Below, one piece after another: positions 55,151-64,000 of a DNA stretch of 64,000 bases; the first letter of the stretch is position 1; each line of letters opens with the position of its first letter. A program made the translations under genes and the position numbers. This DNA is from DASSFG01 sp035547915 (GTDB taxonomy: Bacteria > Planctomycetota > Planctomycetia > Pirellulales > JAICIG01): the NCBI GenBank assembly GCA_035547915.1, contig DASZTS010000023.1:310001-374000 (forward strand), written 5' to 3'. The notes beneath the pieces were generated by a model, which was not told the origin of the DNA, did not search any database, and saw nothing but the letters and a program-made list of their open reading frames with translations.

Positions 55151-56458
55151 ATGACCGTGACGCTCTTCGTCGCATTGGCCTTGATGGTCAGCACGGATGA
55201 AGCGAAGGTGGCACGGGCCAACATCGCGCGGCTGCCCGCGGTTTCGGCCGGAAAAATCACGCAGTCTGCCGCCGATTCCCAGGCTTCCGCCCCCACATCG
55301 GATTCGGCCGAAGCGGTTGCGCAGTCGCGAAATGAGGCCTCGCCTGCGCCCACACCCACCCCGCCCACGCAGCCTTCCGAACCGTTACGCCGCCGCGGCC
55401 GGACCGATCAATCCGCTCTCCCCGGACAGATCACGGTAGGTGGTTGGACGGATGCATCTTACACAGCCAGCACCGATAGCAGCTCGCAGTTGCCGATGGG
55501 GTTCAACTACCGGGCCAATCAGTTTTTGTTGCAACAGAACTGGCTGCGCGTCGAGCGAGCCGTACAAACGGACGACGCCACCGAGGCGAGTTTCGGTTTC
55601 CTCTCGGACACGATCCTGCCGGGCACGGATTACCGGTTCACGCTTCCCCGCGGGCTATTCAACCAGCAACTCGTCGGCACCCGCGGCGGCCCGAACCTTT
55701 ACGGCATCGACCCGGTGCGATTCTACGCCGAAGCCTACCTGCCGGGCATCGGCCCCGGCGTCGATATTCGGGTCGGGCGGTTCTACGCGCCGTGGGGGAT
55801 CGAAGCGGTCGATGCACCAAGCAACACGTTTCTGTCGCACAGCTACACGTTCGTTTACGATCCCTTCACACAGACCGGCATCCTGGCGACAACCAAACTC
55901 AACGATCGCTGGTCGATGCAGTCCGCCTTGGTCATCGGCAATGATGAATGGTTCAACCCCGGCAATCAGTTGAAATACTCGGGCAACGTGCAGTGGACCG
56001 CGGCCGACAAACGAAACACCTTACGGTTTTCCACGATTCTCGGCTCGCCCCGCTACCGCACCCTCTACCAGCTCGACAATCTCAACCTGTTTGAGCTGAT
56101 CTATAGCCATCAATTCAGCGAGGATGTGAAGTATGTCTTCGCCACGACCTTCGGTTACCAGACCGGCGTGCCCACGCTCGGCACGGCCGATTGGATCGGC
56201 TACCAGAACTATCTTACCAAGCAGATCAACTCCAAGCTCACCGCCGCTCTCCGCGTCGAGTTGTTCGACGACTACAAAGGACAGCGTACGGGCCTCGCCG
56301 GCCTCTACACCGATGCGACCATTGGCATCCAGGCGCAAATCACCCGCCGTGTTCGCATTCGCCCCGAATTGCGCCTGGACGACAACAGTCGCTCACGCCC
56401 CTTTGACGGAAGACATACCCTCTTCACCGCCGCCACCGACGTCATCGTGAACTGGTGA
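55151..56458 (+). CDS. BBP2-type beta-barrel porin
   Basis: 435 residues from ATG 55151 (a TTG at 55136 is also in frame). Signal-like start (LFVALALMVSTDEAKVA), an Ala/Pro-rich linker with TPTPPTQPS, then a beta-barrel: WTDASYTASTDSS, NYRANQFLLQQNWLRVER, FYAEAYLPGIGPGVDIRVGRFYAPWGIEAVD and a final ...TDVIVNW. The alternating hydrophobic strands and C-terminal Trp suggest outer-membrane insertion. Its repeat copy C neighbour separates it from the SH3-like gene. Confidence 0.83.
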   Translation: MTVTLFVALALMVSTDEAKVARANIARLPAVSAGKITQSAADSQASAPTSDSAEAVAQSRNEASPAPTPTPPTQPSEPLRRRGRTDQSALPGQITVGGWTDASYTASTDSSSQLPMGFNYRANQFLLQQNWLRVERAVQTDDATEASFGFLSDTILPGTDYRFTLPRGLFNQQLVGTRGGPNLYGIDPVRFYAEAYLPGIGPGVDIRVGRFYAPWGIEAVDAPSNTFLSHSYTFVYDPFTQTGILATTKLNDRWSMQSALVIGNDEWFNPGNQLKYSGNVQWTAADKRNTLRFSTILGSPRYRTLYQLDNLNLFELIYSHQFSEDVKYVFATTFGYQTGVPTLGTADWIGYQNYLTKQINSKLTAALRVELFDDYKGQRTGLAGLYTDATIGIQAQITRRVRIRPELRLDDNSRSRPFDGRHTLFTAATDVIVNW

Positions 56459-56461
56459 CTA

Positions 56462-56531
56462 AGAGCCTGTCCGAGAACCGATGTTGCGACAGGAACGATT
56501 CGACTCGCCAGCAGGTTTCGGATCGGGCTCT
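56462..56531. repeat. Palindromic intergenic repeat, copy C
   Basis: Arms 56462-56479 (AGAGCCTGTCCGAGAACC) and 56514-56531 (GGTTTCGGATCGGGCTCT). Centre ~85% identical to copy B. It lies between the convergent porin and SH3-like genes and supplies part of the latter's stop codon (56530-56532). Confidence 0.8.
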
Positions 56532-57012
56532 AATACCCTTTGATCTTCCGGTCAGCGCGCCAATACGACGGACCATAGGGCGTCACACCCATGATCAGCC
56601 GGCCGCCGGACGAAGAAGAAGACCGCGAATAGTTACGGCTTGGAGAGGCGTAGCCTCCTCCCTGATCGCTACCGGCCTGGTAGGAATACCGGCGCCGGGT
56701 CGTTTGCCGTTGGGCGTATTGAGCCGGGGTGGTGACCTGCCGTTGATGAACCCACCCGGTGATCGACTTGCCGTTGACGACGGCAGTCGTTCCCACCCAA
56801 TCCCCCTCAGTGCGCAGCACGCTCAACCGTTGTCCTTGCGACAGGGTGGCAAGCGTTTGGCGACCGCTCATTAGGGGCGCGCCGGCCTGTGCCACCACGA
56901 ACGAATCGCCCGGGCGAAATGCGTCGGCGGCCAAAACGGGCGCGCTGGCCCAGGGGGCAATCAATATGGCCGCAGCCAGAACCGTCTGAAACTTGCTCCG
57001 TGAGCAGTTCAT
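56530..57012 (-). CDS. Secreted SH3-like domain protein
   Basis: 160 residues from ATG 57012 (57024 is also in frame). Signal peptide (TVLAAAILIAPWASAPVLA). A single SH3b-like domain (~35-90; QRLSVLRTEGDWVGTTAVVNGKSITGWVHQRQV) with the WVG / GWV pattern of bacterial SH3 modules that bind cell-wall peptides. The tail is Ser/Tyr/Gly/Arg-rich and low complexity. Divergent from nothing; preceded by hairpins. Confidence 0.75.
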   Translation of the reverse strand: MNCSRSKFQTVLAAAILIAPWASAPVLAADAFRPGDSFVVAQAGAPLMSGRQTLATLSQGQRLSVLRTEGDWVGTTAVVNGKSITGWVHQRQVTTPAQYAQRQTTRRRYSYQAGSDQGGGYASPSRNYSRSSSSSGGRLIMGVTPYGPSYWRADRKIKGY

Positions 57013-57073
57013 AATGCACCTCATAGGTTTCCGGCGACCGTGGATGCACGGTGCCGTGGTTGCTAAGAAATGG

Positions 57074-57299
57074 CAGCCCGCCGGCGACGGCTTGTGCGGG
57101 TCTCACACATAGACGACGGCCGGCGGGCTGTCCGCCTAGCGCGCTCAGTTTGCACGGGCCGTGCCCAGACCACCGGATGCGACCGCGGCAGCTACATAAG
57201 ATCCTGCCGCGGTTGCCCTTACAGTGAGCAACTTTGGCAATTTGCCTGGGAAGCCGCGGGAGGGGCTGTCGGTTTTCCAGCGCTAAAGTCGGAAAACCG
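57074..57299 (-). promoter_or_regulatory. Three strong hairpins between the sigma-54 regulator and SH3-like genes
   Basis: 57270-57299: CGGTTTTCC/GGAAAACCG, 9 bp. 57182-57213: ACCGCGGCAG/CTGCCGCGGT, 10 bp, 12-nt loop. 57074-57130: CAGCCCGCCGGC/GCCGGCGGGCTG, 12 bp, 33-nt loop. None has a T-tract. The first may end the regulator transcript; the others would lie in the leader of the SH3-like gene. Confidence 0.45.
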
Positions 57300-57311
57300 G
57301 CGCTTATTCCT

Positions 57312-58742
57312 TTACGACCCGGTCTCTTCGTCCACCGTTCTGAGGCCGTGTTTCTGAGCCTTATCGTGCAAGGTTGCTCTGGGCAGACCGAGCATCCGCG
57401 CGGCCTTCGCCAGGTTTCCTTGGGCTCGGCGAAGTGCTTCGGCGATCAGGCATTTGTCGAGCGCCGTGAAGAATTGTTCGTAGGGCTGAGGACCGCTTAG
57501 CGTGGCAAAGAAACGGTCGACCAGCTTCTGCACACCATTCTCCAAGGTCTCGGAGACTTCAGGTGCGGCGTCGGAGCCGCTGGCCAGCGCCTGCCGCACG
57601 TCTTCGGCTTGCAGCGTGTGACCTCGCTTCACGATCAGCAGCCGCTCGATGCAGTTTTCGAGTTCACGAACGTTGCCGGTCCAGCCGTGGTTTTCGAGCA
57701 ACTCCATCGCCTCGCGCGCCAGGACGGGTCGCGGGGCGCCCAACTCTCGGGCGAAGTGATCGAGAAAGAAATTCACGAGTTGGGGAATGTCGCCCGACCG
57801 CTCGCGCAACGGCGGCAGGCGAATGGTTACCACATTCAGACGATGGAAGAGATCTTCGCGGAATTCCCCCTCAGCCATTGCCCGCTCCAGGTTGCGGTTG
57901 GTGGCCGCCAAGACACGCACATCGACGTCGATCGTCTCGTTGCCGCCGATGCGCTCGAGCGTTCGCTCCTGCAACACGCGCAGTAGCTTCGCCTGGATGC
58001 CGGGGGGGATATCGCCGATTTCGTCGAGAAAAACCGTGCCACGATGGGCCTGTTCCAGTTTGCCGATGCGCCGCGCGTGCGCCCCCGTGAAGGCGCCCCG
58101 TTCGTGTCCGAACAGCTCTGCTTCCAGTAGCGTTTCGGGAATTGCCACGCAATTGACGACATACAGCGGTTCCTGCGCGCGGGCACTGTGCTGATAGACG
58201 GCCCGCGCCACGAGTTCCTTGCCGGTGCCCGACTCGCCGCGGATGAGAACCGTAGCGTCGGTGGAAGCGACGCGTCCGATCATCTTGAAGACTTCTTGCA
58301 TCGCGGGGCTGCGCCCGACGATGGCGTCGACGTCGGGCGCCGCCGCCGGCGGATCGAGCGCGACCTGCCGTTCCATCACCCGCGCGCCTTGTACCGCACG
58401 CTCGATCAGTTGCAACATGGCGGCCGGATCGAAAGGCTTGAGCTGATAGTCGAAGGCACCTCGCTTGGTGGCCTCGATGGCGGTTTCCATCGTGCCCTGA
58501 CCGGTCATGACGATGACCGGCAGGCGCGGATACTCTCGCTTGAAGGCACTCAGGGCATCGAGCCCGTTCATGCCCGGCATACGCACGTCGAGCACCACCG
58601 CATCGGGGTGCTCGCGTCCGGTCAGCTCCAGCGCTCTTTCTCCGCTACGGCTCACGAGGACGGTGTGCCCGGCCACCGACAAGACCTTCTCGAAGGCAAT
58701 CAGCACGTTGGCTTCGTCATCCACGATCAAGATTTTGCTCAT
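57312..58742 (-). CDS. Sigma-54-dependent response regulator (NtrC/AtoC type)
   Basis: 476 residues. Receiver (IVDDEANVL, VVLDVRMPGMNG with Asp ~52, LKPF), AAA+ domain with GESGTGKE (Walker A), GAFTGA loop that contacts sigma-54, and DEIGDIPP, followed by a Fis-type HTH (NLAKAARMLGLPRATLHDKAQKHGL). Activates sigma-54 promoters on phosphorylation. Overlaps the sensor kinase gene at 58739-58742 (ATGA), so they form a coupled pair. Confidence 0.96.
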   Translation of the reverse strand: MSKILIVDDEANVLIAFEKVLSVAGHTVLVSRSGERALELTGREHPDAVVLDVRMPGMNGLDALSAFKREYPRLPVIVMTGQGTMETAIEATKRGAFDYQLKPFDPAAMLQLIERAVQGARVMERQVALDPPAAAPDVDAIVGRSPAMQEVFKMIGRVASTDATVLIRGESGTGKELVARAVYQHSARAQEPLYVVNCVAIPETLLEAELFGHERGAFTGAHARRIGKLEQAHRGTVFLDEIGDIPPGIQAKLLRVLQERTLERIGGNETIDVDVRVLAATNRNLERAMAEGEFREDLFHRLNVVTIRLPPLRERSGDIPQLVNFFLDHFARELGAPRPVLAREAMELLENHGWTGNVRELENCIERLLIVKRGHTLQAEDVRQALASGSDAAPEVSETLENGVQKLVDRFFATLSGPQPYEQFFTALDKCLIAEALRRAQGNLAKAARMLGLPRATLHDKAQKHGLRTVDEETGS

Positions 58743-60223
58743 TCGGCTGGCTCCATCAGCGGGAGAAACACTGCAAACCGTGCACCCGCTGTCGGGCCAG
58801 ACTCCAACACGAGCCGCCCGTTGTGTCGCGCCATGATGTTGGCGGCGATGCAGAGTCCCAGCCCGGTCCCTTCGTCCTTGGTGCTGAAGAATGGATCAAA
58901 GATGCGCGATGCCACATCGTCCGGCACTCCCGGCCCCGAATCGGAAACGCGGACGACGGCCATCGCGCCGCCCGACCGGTCCGTCTCGCGGCCAATGTCG
59001 ATTTCGATAATTCCCTCGCCCGAAATCGCCTCGATGGCATTGTCGAGGAGGTTGATCAGCACCTGTTTGAACTGGTCGGGGTCGGCCATGACCATACCCA
59101 CCGGGCCATTGTCGGTCCGCTTGAGCACAATCCTACGTTCCGTCAGGCGTCGGCCGATGAGTTGCAAGGTGGCATCGATCAGGTCGCTCAGCCGGCAGGG
59201 CCGCAATGTCAACGGTGGTGGCCGGGTGAATTCCAAAAAATTACGCACTACGTGTTCCAGTCGGTCGATCTCGCGCGCGACCGTGTCGAATCCTTCCATG
59301 GCCTCCGGGGTTGGGCGCGTCTGGTTACGCAGCCAGAAGAGCCACATCTTGATCGAAGTCAATGGGTTGCGAATCTCATGGGCCACGCTGGCGGCGAGCT
59401 TTCCCACGGATGCCAACTTTTCGGCATGCAGGAGGCGCTCGCGGCTCTGCTGGAGCGTTGTTCGGGCGTCGGTTACATCCGACATCAGCAAACGGAGGTA
59501 GGCCCCTACGGCCCGCGGCTCGTCCTCGGACGGAATGGCCTCGCCCGATACCAGATGCCTGAATCCCTTGGCCTCGGCCAACATGACGCGCAGGGGCCGC
59601 AGCACCCCGGAATAGAACTGCCAGAACAGACCGCTGCCCAAGACGAGCGTTAGCGTTACGCTCCCGGCGACGAGTAGGGTGTCGCCGTGAATCCGGCGTT
59701 TGGCCTGAGCGCTCGCCTCCTCGATCGACCGCATGTTGGCCGCGATGTAGTCCTTGCATAGGGAATAGACTTCTTCGTACCGGTGCGAAGCTTCGCCCAT
59801 CACCAGGGCCCGCGCTTCCTCGACATCGCCGGCACTGAACAGCCGGACGCCCTCGTTGCGGGCGGCGTCGTAGTTGGAGTACGCTCGGCGGAGCTTGCCG
59901 AGGATCACCCGCTCTTCTTCGGTGCGCACGCTGTTTTCGGCTTCGCGCAGCCAGCGTTCGAAGGGAGGCTTTCTCGCCTCGAGTTGGGCCAGCCAGTCCC
60001 GTTTGCCCGGTTCAAGCGTGTAGGACAAGACCCAGCCTTGCTGTTCCAACAACGCGAGTTCCAGGCCTTCCGCGGCGCGTACGTTGGGCAGGCTCTCCTC
60101 CGCGGCGCCTTCCATCAATTCGCCCACCTGCCAGGCCGTGACCAGCGCGATCCCACTGCTGACCAGCGCGAGTAGGAGCACGCCGACGATCGTGACCGAT
60201 ATTTTTGTAGAGAGTTTTTGCAC
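58739..60223 (-). CDS. Sensor histidine kinase with four-helix-bundle sensor
   Basis: 494 residues. N-terminal membrane helix (~10-30), a helical 4HB_MCP-like sensor region (~35-185; e.g. LREAENSVRTEEERVILGKLRRAYSNYDAARNEG), second helix (~186-207), a short HAMP-like linker, HisKA with SVAHEIRNPLTS, and HATPase (NLLDNAIEAISGEG, DSGPGVPDD, GTGLGLCIA). Partner of the sigma-54 regulator by gene overlap. Stimulus unknown. Confidence 0.93.
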   Translation of the reverse strand: MQKLSTKISVTIVGVLLLALVSSGIALVTAWQVGELMEGAAEESLPNVRAAEGLELALLEQQGWVLSYTLEPGKRDWLAQLEARKPPFERWLREAENSVRTEEERVILGKLRRAYSNYDAARNEGVRLFSAGDVEEARALVMGEASHRYEEVYSLCKDYIAANMRSIEEASAQAKRRIHGDTLLVAGSVTLTLVLGSGLFWQFYSGVLRPLRVMLAEAKGFRHLVSGEAIPSEDEPRAVGAYLRLLMSDVTDARTTLQQSRERLLHAEKLASVGKLAASVAHEIRNPLTSIKMWLFWLRNQTRPTPEAMEGFDTVAREIDRLEHVVRNFLEFTRPPPLTLRPCRLSDLIDATLQLIGRRLTERRIVLKRTDNGPVGMVMADPDQFKQVLINLLDNAIEAISGEGIIEIDIGRETDRSGGAMAVVRVSDSGPGVPDDVASRIFDPFFSTKDEGTGLGLCIAANIMARHNGRLVLESGPTAGARFAVFLPLMEPAE

Positions 60224-60451
60224 GTTTGTTCAACTATTGCACTTCGAGCCGTCTCGTTCGCTATGCGCCGTGGTTGTGGCTAAGCGAGGGCCGCGGCGCC
60301 ACTCGGCCGGCCGGGCAGAGGCCGAACCGGCACGGCACGGCACCGTCCGGTTTTCGGCTCGACACGACCAAAGTATCACTCCCGCGGCTTGAGAGGAGCG
60401 ATTGTGGCCCTGCGCCGTACGTGTCCCTGAGGTGGCGACGGGCACAGGGCT

Positions 60452-61894
60452 TCAAGCGAGAAGCTTGGTGACAACCTTTCCATCGACGTCGGTCAACCGG
60501 AAGTTCCGGCCCTGGAAGCGGAACGTCAACTTCGTATGGTCGAGGCCGAGGAGGTGTAGGATCGTCGCTTGCAGGTCGTGTACATGGACGCGTTCGTCGA
60601 CGGCATAGAAACCGAGTTCGTCGGTCGCTCCGATCGTCTGGCCCGGCTTGATACCGCCCCCTGCGAGCCAGATGGTATAGCCGTCGATGTGGTGATCGCG
60701 TCCCATCTGGTCGCGCGGCTCTCCCATCGGCGTGCGACCGAATTCGCCCCCCCACATCACCAGCGTTTCGTCGAGCAATCCGCGTTGCTTGAGGTCCTTC
60801 ACCAAGGCTGCCGCCGGGCCATCGGTCTCGCGGCAGCGCTCATCCAGCGGCTTGCCCAAGTGTGTGTCGTTGTTGCCGTGATGGTCCCAGTCGGTGTGAT
60901 AGAGTTGCACAAACCGCACGCCCCGCTCCACCAATCGTCGGGCCAACAGGCAGTTGTTGGCGAAGGAGGGTTTGCCCGGCTCGGCCCCGTAGGCGGCCAG
61001 CGTTTGCGCCGTCTCTCCCGAAAAATCCATCAGTTCCGGAGCGCTCGATTGCATCCGCCAGGCCATCTCGTAAGCGGCGATACGCGTCGCGATCTCCGGA
61101 TCACCCACGGCGTCGAGCCGCTGGGAATTGAGGTCTTTAACAGCGGCAAAGAAGTCGCCTTGGTGCTGCCGATCGAAGCCGGCCGGACTCGCCAGATTCA
61201 GGATCGGCTCGGGGCCCTGCAACAGCGGCACGCCCTGATAGGTGGTCGGCAGAAAGCCGCTCCCCCACAACGGAGCGCCGCCGCGAGGACCGCGGGGACC
61301 CGATTGCAACACGACGAAGCCGGGCAGATCCTGCGATTCGCTACCGATGCCATAGGTCACCCAGGCGCCCATGCTCGGCAAGCCGAATCGCGGTACACCC
61401 GTGTTGGCGAACAACTTGGCGGGACCGTGGTTGAAGACATCCGTCGCCATGCTGCGCACGATCGCCACATCGTCGGCGATCGAGGCCAGGCCCGGTACGA
61501 GTTCGCTCAGCTCCGCGCCGCACTCGCCGTGTCGCTGAAACCTACGACGAGTGCCCAACAGCTTGGCATCGAGCTTGATGAACGCGAACCGCTTGTTCTT
61601 GACATATGACTCGGGCACCACCTGGCCGTCCAGCTCTTGGAGCTTCGGCTTGTAGTCGAACATCTCCAGTTGACTCGGCCCACCGGCCATGAACAGGTAG
61701 ATCACCCGCTTCGCGCGGGCCGGAAAATGCGCCGCCTTGGGCGCCAGAGGCGAGGCGGCAGCCCCCTCGGCACAGGCGCCGCCCAGCAGGTCGGCCAGTG
61801 CAACCGAGCCCAGGCCGAGCGCGCAATCGCGGAAGAAATGCCGGCGAGTTTCGGCGACGAGCACCGCTTGACGGTGAGGATCGTGCAACGCCAC
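60452..61894 (-). CDS. DUF1501 secreted protein
   Basis: 480 residues from GTG 61894, chosen because GGAGGGC lies ~7 nt upstream. N-terminus with ETRRHFFRD, a Tat-type motif, then LALADLLGG. Core: AKRVIYLFMAGGPSQLEMFDYKP, RSMATDVFNHGPAKLFANTG, LLARRLVERGVRFVQLYHTDWDHH, TLVMWGGEFGRTPM and RDHHIDGYTIWLAGGGIKPGQ. Third DUF1501 gene in the window; none has a DUF1549/1553 partner next to it. An N-terminal in-frame extension to 62062 is unlike the family. Confidence 0.9.
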   Translation of the reverse strand: MALHDPHRQAVLVAETRRHFFRDCALGLGSVALADLLGGACAEGAAASPLAPKAAHFPARAKRVIYLFMAGGPSQLEMFDYKPKLQELDGQVVPESYVKNKRFAFIKLDAKLLGTRRRFQRHGECGAELSELVPGLASIADDVAIVRSMATDVFNHGPAKLFANTGVPRFGLPSMGAWVTYGIGSESQDLPGFVVLQSGPRGPRGGAPLWGSGFLPTTYQGVPLLQGPEPILNLASPAGFDRQHQGDFFAAVKDLNSQRLDAVGDPEIATRIAAYEMAWRMQSSAPELMDFSGETAQTLAAYGAEPGKPSFANNCLLARRLVERGVRFVQLYHTDWDHHGNNDTHLGKPLDERCRETDGPAAALVKDLKQRGLLDETLVMWGGEFGRTPMGEPRDQMGRDHHIDGYTIWLAGGGIKPGQTIGATDELGFYAVDERVHVHDLQATILHLLGLDHTKLTFRFQGRNFRLTDVDGKVVTKLLA

Positions 61895-62083
61895 GGCTGC
61901 GCCCTCCGGTCGATCAGAAAGACCATCGAAAACGACAAAAAACCTATCCGAGAAACCGCTTCGCCTGGCGGACCCTGCCTCCGTGCGAGCCGATTTCCGA
62001 TCGTCTCTAGGATGGCAGAGAAATCGGGGCTTGGCAATCGGACGCGAATCCGATCGCCGCACCCCTTACCCAAGGGCGGCTCA

Positions 62084-64000
62084 TTAGCTGCTGATCGTCA
62101 GCGTGAACGTTTGCGGGGTGGCACTGCCGGCGCTGTTGGTGGCGTTGATGGTAAAGGTGTAGGTGCCGGCCGCCGCCGTGGTCGTGCTCGCCAAGGTGGC
62201 GGTACCGTTCTGGTTGTCGACGAACGTGACGCCGCTAGGCAAGGTGCCGGTCTCGGTGATCGAGGCTAAGGGGAAACCAGCCGTTTGCACGGTGAAGGCC
62301 CCGGCTGTGCCCGCCGTGAACGTCGCACTGCCGGCGCTGGTGATCGACGGGACCTGGTTGACGGTCAGTTGCAACGTCTGATTGACCGTGGTGCCCACAC
62401 CGTTGTTGGCCGAGAGGACGAGGCTGTAAACACCGCCGGTATTCGCGGCCGGCATACCGCTGAGCGTAGCCGTACCGTCGTGATTGTCGGTGAGCGTCAC
62501 CCCCTGTGGCAATGCGCTGCTCGTCGAGATCGCGGCACTCGGCGCGCCGGTCGTCGTGATCGTGAAGCTGCCGGCCGTGCCGGTCGTGAACGTGGTTGAA
62601 CCGTTGCTCGTAAACGCGGGCGCTTGCGCGTTGGCGACCGTCAAAGTGAACGACTGTGTGGCCGTGCCGGAACTGCTGCTCACGCTGATCGTGAACTGAT
62701 AGCTGCCGGCCGCCACCGCGGCGGTGGTGGCCAGCGTGGCCGTTCCGTCGCCGTTGTCGGCCAACGTGATTCCGGTGGGTAGCGTAGTCGTGGTCGTGAT
62801 CGCAGCGTGCGGGAATCCTGAGGTAGTGACGGTAAACGTGCCGGGCGTGCCGGTGGCAAACGTCGTGCTGTCGGCGCTGATGACCGCCGGAGCCTGTTTG
62901 ACCGTGAGTACCAGCGACTGGGTCGCAGCGGTACCGATGCCGTTGCCTGCCGTCAGGGCGAGGGTGTACGACCCGGCGCTTCCCGCCGCCGGCGTACCGC
63001 TGAGTGTGGCCGTGCCGTTGGGGTTATTGGTCAAGGTAAGGCCCGCCGGCAATTGTGTGGTCGTGGCGATTGTCGCCGCCGGGAAGCCAGTCGTCGTGAT
63101 GGTGAAGGAGCCGGCCGTTCCCACATTGAAGCTCGCGGTGCTCGCACTCGTGATCGCCGGCCCTTGATCGACGTCAAGCACGAAGCTCTGCGTGAAGTCT
63201 GGACCGGCGGCGTTACTGGCCTTGATCGCGAGCGTGTATGCACCGCCGGTGCCCGCGGCGGGCGTGCCGCTGAGCGTGGCCGTGCCGTTGCCGTTATCGA
63301 CGAATGTGACTCCGCTGGGTAGCGCGCCGGTTTCGGTAAGTTTAGAACTCGGGAAGCCCGTCGCGGTGACCTGGAATGTTCCCGCCGAACCTGCACTGAA
63401 GGTGGTGCTGGCGGCGCTGGTGATCGCAGGACCTTGACTGACCGTAAGCACGAAGCTCTGAGACCCCGCCGTGCCGATGCCGTTGCTGACGCTGAGCGTG
63501 AGGGGGTACGCGCCCGCGCTGGTGGAAGCCGGCGTGCCGGCCAGGGTAGCGGTGCCGTCGCCGTTGTCGGTGAAGGTAACACCCGTGGGCAACGCTCCAT
63601 TCTCGGTGATCGTGCCCGCGGGGAAACCGCTCGTCGTCACGGTAAACGATCCGGCGGCGCTCGCCGTGAAGGCGGCTGAGTTGGCACTGGTCACGTGCGG
63701 AGGCTGGTCGCCCGTAACAGCGTTGAAGAATTCACTGGACGAGAGAATGTCGATGGCCACCTGATCGGCGGTCAAGCTGCGCGAAGTGAGGTCGCTGATC
63801 CACATCTGGGCCGAACTGTCGGGCACGCGATGCAAGAATTGCTCATAGAACGAGTCGACCACGGCCGTGCTGGCTTCCTGGCCGAAGATGAAGCTGAACA
63901 ATACTTGCAACTGAGCTTCGCCGTTGCTGAGCTGAGTAACCCAATAGCTTTCACCGGTCGAGTCGGCCGCGCGCAAGTCGATGTCCTGGTAGAGTGCATC
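62084..64000 (-). CDS. Surface protein with DUF4214-like module and six Ig-like repeats, 5' end outside window
   Basis: 638 codons visible; N-terminus cut. DUF4214-like start (RAADSTGESYW...FLHRVPDSSAQMWISDL) followed from ~100 by six putative Ig repeats (He_PIG-like) of ~90 residues (AITSAASTTFSAGSAGTFQVTATGFP, LPSGVTFVDNGNGTATLSGTP). It ends right after the sixth repeat (FTLTISS). Similar modular logic to the giant MBG protein. Orientation points left, toward the DUF1501 gene. Confidence 0.85.
   Translation of the reverse strand, partial: DALYQDIDLRAADSTGESYWVTQLSNGEAQLQVLFSFIFGQEASTAVVDSFYEQFLHRVPDSSAQMWISDLTSRSLTADQVAIDILSSSEFFNAVTGDQPPHVTSANSAAFTASAAGSFTVTTSGFPAGTITENGALPTGVTFTDNGDGTATLAGTPASTSAGAYPLTLSVSNGIGTAGSQSFVLTVSQGPAITSAASTTFSAGSAGTFQVTATGFPSSKLTETGALPSGVTFVDNGNGTATLSGTPAAGTGGAYTLAIKASNAAGPDFTQSFVLDVDQGPAITSASTASFNVGTAGSFTITTTGFPAATIATTTQLPAGLTLTNNPNGTATLSGTPAAGSAGSYTLALTAGNGIGTAATQSLVLTVKQAPAVISADSTTFATGTPGTFTVTTSGFPHAAITTTTTLPTGITLADNGDGTATLATTAAVAAGSYQFTISVSSSSGTATQSFTLTVANAQAPAFTSNGSTTFTTGTAGSFTITTTGAPSAAISTSSALPQGVTLTDNHDGTATLSGMPAANTGGVYSLVLSANNGVGTTVNQTLQLTVNQVPSITSAGSATFTAGTAGAFTVQTAGFPLASITETGTLPSGVTFVDNQNGTATLASTTTAAAGTYTFTINATNSAGSATPQTFTLTISS

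Noticed and set aside
61937..62008. Fourth palindromic element with CCTATCCGAGAAACC
   Set aside because: Left arm is similar but the right arm and centre are too diverged to call.

Overview
The window looks like a Planctomycetes chromosome, most likely order Pirellulales. This is judged from family content, not from any database search. Markers are three DUF1501 secreted proteins, a YTV-type cysteine-rich cell-wall protein, a BBP2-type porin, a DUF3500 protein, a giant surface protein with an LE.R..LLA N-terminus and DUF4214 repeats, and high GC throughout. Both ends cut through genes: a sugar transferase at the left and an Ig-repeat surface protein at the right.

Layout. 1-2277 is the edge of an exopolysaccharide cluster (sugar transferase, Wzz/GumC-like protein). 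2.7-4.2 kb holds a small orphan, a lone WYL protein and a CBS-domain protein. 4.6-19.3 kb is a co-directional run: a class I terpene-synthase-like protein, two large hybrid histidine kinases, an HD-GYP response regulator, then ispH, ispG, a dxs homologue, aroA and pdxJ. 19.4-20.9 kb is a candidate retron: a reverse transcriptase preceded by a structured RNA enclosed by a 20-bp inverted repeat. 20.9-22.4 kb is a DUF1501 gene. 22.4-30.2 kb (minus) is housekeeping: rpmB-gatC-gatA-gatB and ffh-rpsP-trmD-rplS-yraN. 30.3-38.6 kb carries secreted and envelope genes (DUF3500, LRR lipoprotein, glycosyltransferase, HEAT-like plus PQQ propeller pair, two Cys-rich proteins). 38.7-43.4 kb is a small catabolic-looking set (cyclase, BKACE, DUF1501, TIM-barrel isomerase). 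43.5-51.3 kb is a cobalamin riboswitch followed by a 36-residue pseudopilin-like peptide and a ~2,409-residue MBG-repeat surface protein. 51.5-56.5 kb holds an HtrA-like protease with a PA14-like tail, an alcohol dehydrogenase, an Ldh-family dehydrogenase and a porin. 56.5-60.2 kb holds an SH3-like protein and a sigma-54 two-component system. 60.4-64 kb holds a third DUF1501 and the truncated Ig-repeat protein.

Most notable: (1) the retron, whose RNA, inverted repeats and RT can all be read; (2) the terpene cyclase, phosphorelay and MEP-pathway neighbourhood, which suggests a regulated isoprenoid product and a local 1-deoxyxylulose-5-phosphate hub (DXS makes it; the MEP pathway and PdxJ use it); (3) B12-riboswitch control of a giant surface adhesin through a tiny pseudopilin-like ORF; (4) a family of ~70-bp palindromic elements sitting between convergent genes and supplying stop codons. 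All functional statements come from motif reading; nothing was searched or folded by computer.
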